Below the pieces are notes generated by a model. That model was not told the DNA's origin, ran no database searches, and saw nothing but the letters and a program-made list of their open reading frames with translations. 64,000 nt of DNA from Sciurus carolinensis (Eukaryota; Chordata; Mammalia; Rodentia; Sciuridae). The position numbers and the translations under genes are program-made. The stretch is taken from the NCBI RefSeq assembly GCF_902686445.1, contig NC_062223.1, forward strand, positions 57,623,998-57,687,997. Reading direction: 5' to 3'. Below, in pieces: positions 57,081 to 64,000 of the stretch. The stretch's first letter is position 1, and each line of letters starts with the position of its first letter.

Positions 57081-57575
57081 TTTTTAATTGGTGCTATATA
57101 GATATGCATAAAAGTGGAACTCACTCTGGTATATTTATACATGTACATAGTGTAATTTTGTCAATTAATTCTGCATTTCCTCCCTTTTCCCTCCCCCTCA
57201 ATCTCCTTCTTCTACTCTACTGATCTTCCGTCTTTATATCTAACCCCCATCCTTACCCCCTTTATTTGTTCTAACTTACTCATATAAGAAAGAACATTTG
57301 ACCTTTGATTTTCTGATTCTGTTTTATTTCACTTAGCATAATGTTCTCTGGTTCTAGCCATTTAATGGTAAATGCCATAATTTCATTCTTCTTTATGACT
57401 GAGTAAATCTCCATTGTATCTATATACATTTTCTTAATCCATTCATCTATTGATGGGTACCTGGGATGGTTCCATATCCTGGCTATTGTGAATTGCACTG
57501 CTATAAATATTGATGTAGCTGTATCACTACAGTATGCTGATTTGAGTTCTTTGGATAAATACCAAGGAAGACTCA
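57081..57575 (-). mobile_element. L1 3' UTR module A and ORF2 C-terminus, antisense
   Basis: The minus strand encodes IDEWIKKMYIDTMEIYSVIK and KNEIMAFTIKWLEPENIMLS, the ORF2 C-terminal block, then a purine-rich 3' UTR at 57,290-57,090. The copy is 5'-truncated and dead. Confidence 0.75.
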
Positions 57576-57609
57576 TAAATTTAGCCATACTAACATTCAA
57601 ATGGAAGGC

Positions 57610-57960
57610 AAAATTAAGACTGAATTGGGTCTTCCTCAAATTCACATGTTTAAGTCCAAACCCCCAGGACCTCAGAATATGATACCATATTTGGAAAAAA
57701 AGGTCTTCAAAAAAGTAATCAAGGTAAAATGAAATCAGATGGGTGGGCCCTGATCCTATATGACTGGTGTCCTTATAAGAAGAGATTAGGAGTTAGGCAC
57801 AGTGACCCACACCTGTAATCCTAGCTGTTCAGGAGGAGGCTGAGGTAGGATGATTGAAAATTTGATGCCAGCCTCAACAATTTAGCAAGAGACTGATTAG
57901 GACATGGACACACAGAGTGAAAACCACATAAAGACAAAGGGAGACAATAAGCCTAGCAGA
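57610..57960 (+). mobile_element. Ancient LTR-like repeat split by a B1-like SINE
   Basis: GAATTGGGTCTTCCTCAAAT, AAACCCCCAGGACCTCAGAA, GATGGGTGGGCCCTGATCCT and GACTGGTGTCCTTATAAGAA are followed, after the SINE, by GGACATGGACACACAGAGTG. The order is that of a common mammalian LTR-type repeat. No retroviral coding sequence is present. Confidence 0.5.
57792..57894 (+). repeat. B1-like SINE monomer with 8-bp target-site duplication
   Basis: GTTAGGCACAGTGACCCACA, CTGTAATCCTAGCTGTTC and AGCCTCAACAATTTAGCAAG form the B1-like arm. GATTAGGA is repeated exactly at 57,784-57,791 and 57,895-57,902. The ID arm and A tail are absent. Confidence 0.75.
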
Positions 57961-58670
57961 AGAAAATAACACCACTGACCCCTTGATCTTGACCCTTTCT
58001 AACCTTAACTTTTCAGGGCATTTATCATTGCCTAATTTCTAACATGAATGTGCTGTTCCATGAAAACACTGACCAAGGATGGCTCATATGAAGAATGCCA
58101 TGACCATCTTTGTGAAATCCCTCTTGACAGTGAAATCTTCCATAACTCAACCAATTGCTTTGTGGAGAGGTAACTGGAGAGTTAGGATGATTGGAAGAGC
58201 TACATTTCAGAAACATCCTGTTTGGGTCGAACTATACTCAATCTCAACATCTAAGTCAACATGAGTGAAAAGTGTTGAGGAACAAATGACCTGAATTCCA
58301 ATCTAGACCCTGCCATGCTTTGGGTTAGGTGCCTCGGTTTCTCCATCCATAACATGAAGAATTGGTCCCTGACCTTCATGTCAGCTACTATGATTCATGT
58401 GGATCCATGATGCTCAATCAAAGCCAAATTGTGCATCCCAAAGAGAAATTCAACCTCCAAAGAAAATGTGGGTCTATCTCTAACTTGTCATAAATACAAT
58501 GTTTTGATAATAAAAGTGATGCACTGCTGGACCAAATTCTTAAAAAGAACAAAGTAACTCAAAACTTGAGAGAACTTTTCTTCATTAGACAGAGTGACAG
58601 GCCTCTAATGATCAGCTGACTTTCCCCACCACGCTTCCTTGAAGGGATTAGCTAAGTGTCGCTTCAGACC
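57961..58670. other. Intergenic DNA upstream of the CSRP3 promoter
   Basis: A MIR-like fragment is visible at about 58,280-58,400 (CTCGGTTTCTCCATCCATAA). No gene seen. Confidence 0.5.
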
Positions 58671-58680
58671 CCCATTACTC

Positions 58681-58690
58681 TTATTTTTAG
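58681..58690 (+). promoter_or_regulatory. MEF2 consensus site
   Basis: TTATTTTTAG is an exact match to YTAWWWWTAR, about 470 bp upstream of the inferred CSRP3 start. Confidence 0.5.
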
Positions 58691-58834
58691 CTCTGAGTTC
58701 TCCTCACGAGTACAGTGACCTGTGTCTCAGAATTCCAGAGGACTCCCAGACAAGGCTCATGAGTCATTTGCAGGTACTTTGTGTCCATTTCCAGGACAGT
58801 CTGTGGTGGTGTGGGGGCCTAGAGAAATGGCTTT

Positions 58835-59116
58835 AGATAAAAATTCTTTGCTCTTCCCATTCTAATCACTTGATCAGAAATTAAACATTCCACAAATTGA
58901 TCCCTTGGTGCCATAGGCAACCGGCAATTGAAACAGACCCTAAGTGATATTGTTCTCCAAGAGTCTCCCAGCTGGCGTTGGGGGAACAAAACTCAGGGCT
59001 GTGGTCACAAGCTATTTTCAGCCTCTGATAGCAGTTGTGTTACTCATGTCTCATTCATCCTCTCCCCTCGGCCTCCCTCCTGCTCTTCCCTCCCCAGGCC
59101 AAGTTGGTGACAGCCT
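58835..59116 (+). promoter_or_regulatory. CSRP3: Proximal CSRP3 regulatory region with muscle-type motifs
   Basis: In order: AGATAA (GATA, 58,835-58,840), ACATTCCAC (M-CAT/TEAD core CATTCC at 58,886-58,891), CAATTG (E-box form, 58,925-58,930), CAGCTG (E-box, 58,969-58,974) and CAGTTG near 59,033. With the MEF2 site upstream this is the usual motif set of a striated-muscle promoter. Individual short motifs are weak evidence; the grouping is what matters. Confidence 0.45.
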
Positions 59117-59118
59117 CC

Positions 59119-59130
59119 ATATATTTAAAG
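59119..59130 (+). promoter_or_regulatory. CSRP3: TATA box of the inferred CSRP3 promoter
   Basis: ATATATTTAAAG lies about 25-30 bp before the presumed start near 59,150. It contrasts with the TATA-less CpG-island promoter of E2F8. Confidence 0.6.
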
Positions 59131-59149
59131 AGGGTGAGAGCCCTCCTCA

Positions 59150-59181
59150 CTCAGTTGAACTGACAGAGACCCCAAGAGCAG
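59150..59181 (+). other. CSRP3: Inferred untranslated exon 1 of CSRP3 (muscle LIM protein)
   Basis: A short leader (about 59,150-59,181) ends in a perfect donor, GAGCAG|GTAAGT. It has no ATG, as expected for the untranslated first exon of CSRP3. In mammals CSRP3 is the next gene 3' of E2F8 on the same strand, which is the main reason for the name. CSRP3 encodes a two-LIM-domain protein of striated muscle that acts at the Z-disc and as a cofactor of myogenic factors; none of that coding sequence is in the window. The start is approximate. Confidence 0.6.
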
Positions 59182-59304
59182 GTAAGTGAAGTCAGCATTT
59201 GATCTGGGGGTGGACTGGCTGGGTGGGTGGTTGGGACTCTGTTTACAGGGACGCTCAACGTATACAACTGTTAAAAATTTGAGAAGCATGATTAATATTT
59301 GGTT

Positions 59305-59400
59305 CAGGGGCTGGAGGTGTAGCTCAGTGATAGAGCATTCGCCTAGTATGCCAAAGGCCCTGGGTTCAATCCTCAGCACCACTACACACACACACAAACA
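59305..59400 (+). repeat. ID-type SINE with CA-rich tail
   Basis: GGGGCTGGAGGTGTAGCTCA, box B GGGTTCAATCCTCAGCACC and a tail that has become ACACACACACAAACACA. The tail shows a microsatellite arising at a SINE end. Confidence 0.88.
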
Positions 59401-62400
59401 CAAAGGGTGTGTAAGGGAACCACATAGAAAAATGAGTAAGGAATTATTTTTTTCTAAAAACACTTTCATTGAGGAATTTTTCCTATTGTCTTAGTTGGAG
59501 TGGCAGGAAAGTAGAAGGAAATAGAGTTTGCTGGACCAAAAGTCAACAGACCTGCAGTCTAGTCCCAAATCAGCATATAACTAGTGGATGACAGTCTCTA
59601 AGGAAGGTCTCACCCATGGTCTTGGTCTTTTCCTTTTCAAGGATTGATATGAATGTGGTGACATTTTTCTGAACTCTAGAATTACAAGGCAGTTTTAATA
59701 GATGCAGCGTCATAGAAGACCAACTTCCCATGCTCAAAGTACATGGAATTCTGCTATTCGAAAGGCATGAGTGAATGAATGAGATTTCGGATTTGTTGGT
59801 TTAGAATAGATTTTATATCCCAAAGACATTAGGCTTACTTTTAATCATTTAAAATTAATAAAAACTGATTCCCAAAAAGGCATTGTTATGTTGAAAATCC
59901 ATTAAAAGCTCTTATTTAATGGGATAATTCCCAGCTGGGGCAAGGGGTGATTCCCAGTGTCTCCTCTAGGTTTCAGTCCGGGATTTCTTTTTAATATTTG
60001 GTAAGTGACAGGAGTAACTGTGATTGAGAAGTGGTTTGAACTAATGACCTAAGTGGAAACGCAGCTGAAAGATCAAATCTGTTGCTTCTAATTTCTGCTC
60101 CTTCTCTGAGCCAGGGCAGAGACTCCTCCAAGAAGGAGGAGTCGGTGACAGTCACGAAAGCTTGTCTAGCGGCAATACAATTGAAAGCAATTTAATAAGC
60201 GGGTATTGACCATCTCCTGTTTCAAGGTTGGGGCAGGTAGAGGCAGCAATACACAGGGAAGGGTGGGCAAGAACAGCAAGGAGGAAGGGAAATGGGGGCG
60301 CTGGGACCCTCGGGTTACTTTGGGATTGGGTACATCCAATGTGTGTGAAACTGCTTTATGACCCAGAAAATGTGGGAGATTTTTCTGATTTGGCTATGTG
60401 ACTTTGGTTCCTTTCTGAACAACTCAGTCATCTGTGGTTAGTGGAAATAAGTCCTTGCTGTTAGGTAGGAGGTACAGCTGACCCAGGGTTTGGTGCTTGT
60501 CCCCCAGGGCCTGGACAGAAGTATTCTATAAGTTGACACACAAGCCATCCACCAGAGATGGGAGGACACCGGGTAAGAGAAAGGGTAGGGAAGGAGGAGG
60601 ACTGCTGAGCAACAACAGTATTCAACAGGCAAATAACCAAAATCCTCTCAGAAGTGGAGACAGACTCTAGGTCGAAAATAAATTTGGAAATCACAGGAAC
60701 CTTGAGAAGAGACTAGAACAAAGAGCACCATCATAGAGTCAAATTCAAATTCTAACTCTGAATATCATTTAGCTTCCCAATTTCCATTGTTTGAACAGCA
60801 AAATGAAGGTAAGGCTATCTAGCTCTATGGAATTTGTGAGAATAGAATTAGATAAAGTATAGAAAAGTACTTTGCAACATTTAATTAAACTATACCTTTT
60901 AGAAAAGGTCCAGGGCTATGCCTGATGGGGTGTGGAGGATTTCCTGCTTAGTACAAGGGAGAAGATAAAAGTCCAGGGGTCAGAGTGGGCAACAAACTGA
61001 TCAGGCGTTGGAAGATGATTAATTGGTTTATAAGATGAAGGACACAGGCCTATGGATATAACACATAAGAAGCACAACTAGGTGGGCAGCCTTCTAATTA
61101 CAAGAGTGTTGCTCAGATGTCTGAGAATAGGATATTGAATTCATGACCAAAGAGAGATGTGATGTCTGCAAATGTGTAAAATGTGCATATATATTCCAGG
61201 GAAGGAAAGCAGAAAGGGAGACAGCAATATTCTCAAGGGTCAGGAAGGATGGATGCTATTTCTGAGCCTCCTTGTGGACCTCATCCTGGACAAGGGCTGA
61301 TAGTGATTTGATGGTTGGTTAATTGCCCCAGGCACTCTCAGAACAAGTATTAACTTATTTAACTATCATGCAAAGTCCTGAAAAAAAGTCATTCTTCCAA
61401 GGAAGAAACTAAATTCAAAGCATAGTAATTGTACAGGGTCACATGTCTACAAAGTCAGGATATAAAATAGGATACAATGTGATCTTTAAAAATAAAGTAT
61501 CAAGGTCAAGTTAGAATAAAGAGGGAGTTTCTGGGAGTAAAAGTGGGCCATGACATGGAGATAATTTCAGAAAAGGTGTAATATAACCATGTGTTGCTAC
61601 CTGGGTTTGAGGGTCTGACTACCTTGCCTGTTTTAAATGTTACATTCTGGGTTATTTCCATGCCGGGAATAAGCAACTTGTGCTTCCCAGGCTTTGTGAA
61701 AGTGCCAATGCTGGGAGACTTGATACATGTATCTGGGTTCAGAAGCTTAGGAGGAAGCCACTGACCTTGAGTGTCCTACTCCAGGGCCACAGGGCCATTG
61801 TGTGAGATAGGCACACTGCTTCCTTTCAAATCGCAGATCACCAGTAAGGTGAGCTCAACCACAGCTGCCAAAGAGAGGCAGGGGTTGTCTGGGGCAGAGA
61901 CTTAGAACCTTGCCTGACTTGCAACCAATGGTACCAGGTAACCTGCTCCACCCTGAGGAGGCCACCTCACCTCTGGCCTGGCCACATGTGTGTGGTGCAC
62001 TCTGGAGGCTGAGACACAGTTAGTTCATGGTCTGTACTGGAAAGGCCATAGAAAAGAAGCAGAGAGATATTTGTTTGCTTTATGAATATAGGTTTGAAAA
62101 CTGGAGATCAAATGATAATGCCACTATGAACAGTAGTAATAATGAAAGTGACTAAAATTATCAAATACTTGTTGTATATTAAGAATTTATATGGAGTATC
62201 TTAGTTATTATTATCTTATTCAATCTGAAAATGGTCTTCCCAGACAAGCTTTCTCATCCCGTGTACATGCATGAGGATAGGGCTCAAGAATTTGAGTGAC
62301 TTACCCAAGGTCCAACATGACACTATGACATTTTTCTTACCTGAATTAAGAGGCAGCATTTGAAAGTAGACAACACTGGGTAGCATTTCTACAGGGAGAG

Positions 62401-62828
62401 ACTTCATTCACTGTTCAGATTCTTAAATCTGTCTCAGGGCTGTCAAGGACCCTTGAAGGGGCTTCACTGCATCGTGGCCACTTGGACATCTATCACCTAA
62501 AGAGCTGAAAATCAAAAGCTAGAAAGGCCTCCCCAGTCCCAAAGAAGCCCTTTCCATGTTTGAACAGCAATGACTCTTAGAAAGTCCTTTACTTTACTGA
62601 ATCAAACTCTCTGCTACTCCTCCCATGAGTGTTCTGTGTCCCATAGGGAGAGGATGGATCTGTCAGGACTCAATTCCAATCAACTGGAAGTTTGGTTAAT
62701 GGAGGTACCAGCTCTTTCCCCTTTCCAGTTTGTTTTAAGCAGAAGCTTGGACAGAGAACCAGACTAAACTGGGGTTTGAATTACAGCTCAGTGTTAGTTG
62801 CAAAATGGGGATAACAAAATTTGCTGTG

Positions 62829-62965
62829 TTGGGGCTGGGGTTGTAGCTCAGTGGTAGAGAACTCACCTAGCATGTGCAAGGCACTGGGTTTGATTCTCAG
62901 CACCACATAAAAAAATAAAATAAAATAAAAATATTGTGTCCATCTATAGCTAAAAATATTTTTTT
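62829..62965 (+). repeat. ID-type SINE
   Basis: TGGGGCTGGGGTTGTAGCTC, box B GGGTTTGATTCTCAGCACC, then (AAAAT)n and AAAATATTGTGTCCATCTAT, the same tail extension as in the 26.7-kb copy. Confidence 0.9.
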
Positions 62966-63635
62966 AATAATTGGTTGTATAAGGCTGTTATAAGTACTAA
63001 AGATAATATATGTGAAGCAACCTATGAGTAGTAAACAATAAATAGTAGCTAATGTTACTATTGACTCTTTGGCTCCAAGAGATCTGAACTCCAACCTAGC
63101 CTTGTGATACATCCCAATCATGTGAAATAATTTCCCTCAGACCCCATTTACTCTCTCTGAGAAGTTCATGTTTCAGCAGTACATGGCAGCTCAGTGTCTG
63201 GTCTAAGGGCTGTGATCCAGACCTGTTAGCTTCAATAATGTGGGCATGTTAGTAATGATTATGATTATCTCCTAGATTCCAGATATGCATTCCTATGATC
63301 CAAGATCTTTATTTATCTCAGCCAGTGTAGGCAATCAAACACACTGTGTGGAGTTGGTAGGGTGACCAAATGAACCAATGCTGAGATGAACACATTGTGG
63401 CACTGTCACTTGAGGTCTCTGCTCAAAATCTTGGTCTAAGGTTCTTTCCCAGATTCTTCAAAGGACCCTTACAAGAAGAAACTGAATCACTAAGTGGCAT
63501 TTTATGTACCATACCCACTTTTGCCCTAAGATATCACCTTTCAATTCCATAGTTGGAAGAGGGAAGGAGGGGAGTTGGATTAGGAAGAATGTGCCCAAGA
63601 TACACAGCTTGGTTATTCTTTGAAAAATTCAGATT

Positions 63636-63853
63636 GAGCTAGGCGCAATCACACACACCTATAATCCCAGCAACTTGGGAGACTGAGGCAGGAGGAGCTC
63701 AAGTGCAAAGCCAGCCTCAGCAACTTAGTGAGGCCCAAAGCAATTTAGCAAGACCCTGTCTCAAAATTTAAAAAAAACTAAAAGAAGGGCTAGGGATATG
63801 GTTCAGGGGTTAAACACTCCTGGGTTCAGTCCCTGGTATCAAAAAAAAAAAAT
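63636..63853 (+). repeat. Composite B1-like + ID SINE
   Basis: GCTAGGCGCAATCACACACA, TATAATCCCAGCAACTTGGG, CAAGACCCTGTCTCAAAATT, then GGCTAGGGATATGGTTCAGG and box-B-like GGGTTCAGTCCCTGG with a final A12 tail. This is one of the best-preserved composites in the window. Confidence 0.92.
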
Positions 63854-64000
63854 CAGGTCAATACATGACAACTTAACATTGTAGCAGAATGTATTAACTC
63901 TTACATTTTATAATAGAGTACAGTTTACAATGTGATTTGACAGTAGTTGAACTGAAGTAATTCTCCCAACAATAGTGATGGCAAGGACAAAAATTTTTAA

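Larger units (their letters stand above)
59182..64000 (+). other. CSRP3: Inferred CSRP3 intron 1 (5' part)
   Basis: I looked for the first LIM-domain coding exon (CGACEK-like start) in all frames and did not find it, so it lies beyond 64,000. The interval holds three SINEs (listed), MIR-like fragments at 60,710-60,880, 61,330-61,450 and 62,110-62,340, and an inverted-repeat cluster at 60,121-60,155. The rest shows nothing I can name. Confidence 0.5.

Noticed and set aside
59182..64000. Search for the first LIM-domain coding exon of CSRP3
   Set aside because: No frame shows the expected CxxC/HxxC LIM pattern, so no CSRP3 coding exon is claimed in the window.
1..64000. CRISPR array, operon, phage or plasmid features
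   Set aside because: There are no regularly spaced direct repeats and no bacterial gene layout. All evidence points to a mammalian chromosome.

Overview
This is vertebrate nuclear DNA from a mammal, most likely a squirrel-family rodent (Sciuridae). The evidence is long introns with GT-AG boundaries, one CpG-island promoter, fossil mammalian repeats (MIR, L2, MER-type DNA transposons, a MaLR-type LTR), and about nineteen copies of tRNA-derived ID-like SINEs and B1/Alu-like+ID composite SINEs of the kind abundant in sciurids. There are no prokaryotic genes, no operons and no CRISPR array. Almost every six-frame ORF here is a chance frame.

Layout. Positions 1-18,950 are intergenic DNA upstream of E2F8, made of old repeats, two good CTCF-type motifs and two AT-rich, repeat-poor stretches that look like conserved non-coding elements. 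Positions 18,960-19,800 form a GC-rich CpG island with E2F, CCAAT and GC-box motifs. This is the promoter of E2F8, the one complete gene, which runs on the + strand to about 36,350. Its twelve coding exons (20,649-35,770) join without a frame break into an 867-codon reading frame. The frame has two E2F DNA-binding domains and no visible DP-dimerisation or RB-binding region, so it encodes an atypical E2F repressor. Positions 36,350-59,100 are intergenic and carry a decayed L1 (about 46.8-50.1 kb), two older L1M copies, an antisense L1 3' end, a MaLR-type LTR, a Tigger-like element and many SINEs. At about 59,120-59,181 there is a TATA box, a short leader and a perfect CAG|GTAAGT donor, with MEF2, M-CAT, GATA and E-box motifs upstream. 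By position and orientation after E2F8 this is read as the untranslated first exon of CSRP3 (muscle LIM protein). The rest of the window (59,182-64,000) would be CSRP3 intron 1. No LIM-domain coding exon lies inside the window.

How the genes relate. E2F8 is a cell-cycle repressor whose promoter carries E2F sites, which fits E2F-dependent G1/S expression and feedback repression. CSRP3 is a striated-muscle gene with a separate tissue-specific promoter. They are neighbours in mammals but not a functional unit. The best leads are the KEN degron split by an intron, an upstream ORF overlapping the E2F8 start, three CTCF-type motifs in divergent orientation around the E2F8 promoter, and two L1 3' ends sharing an unusual module-SINE-module layout. 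I found no clear sign of a wholly novel biological system.
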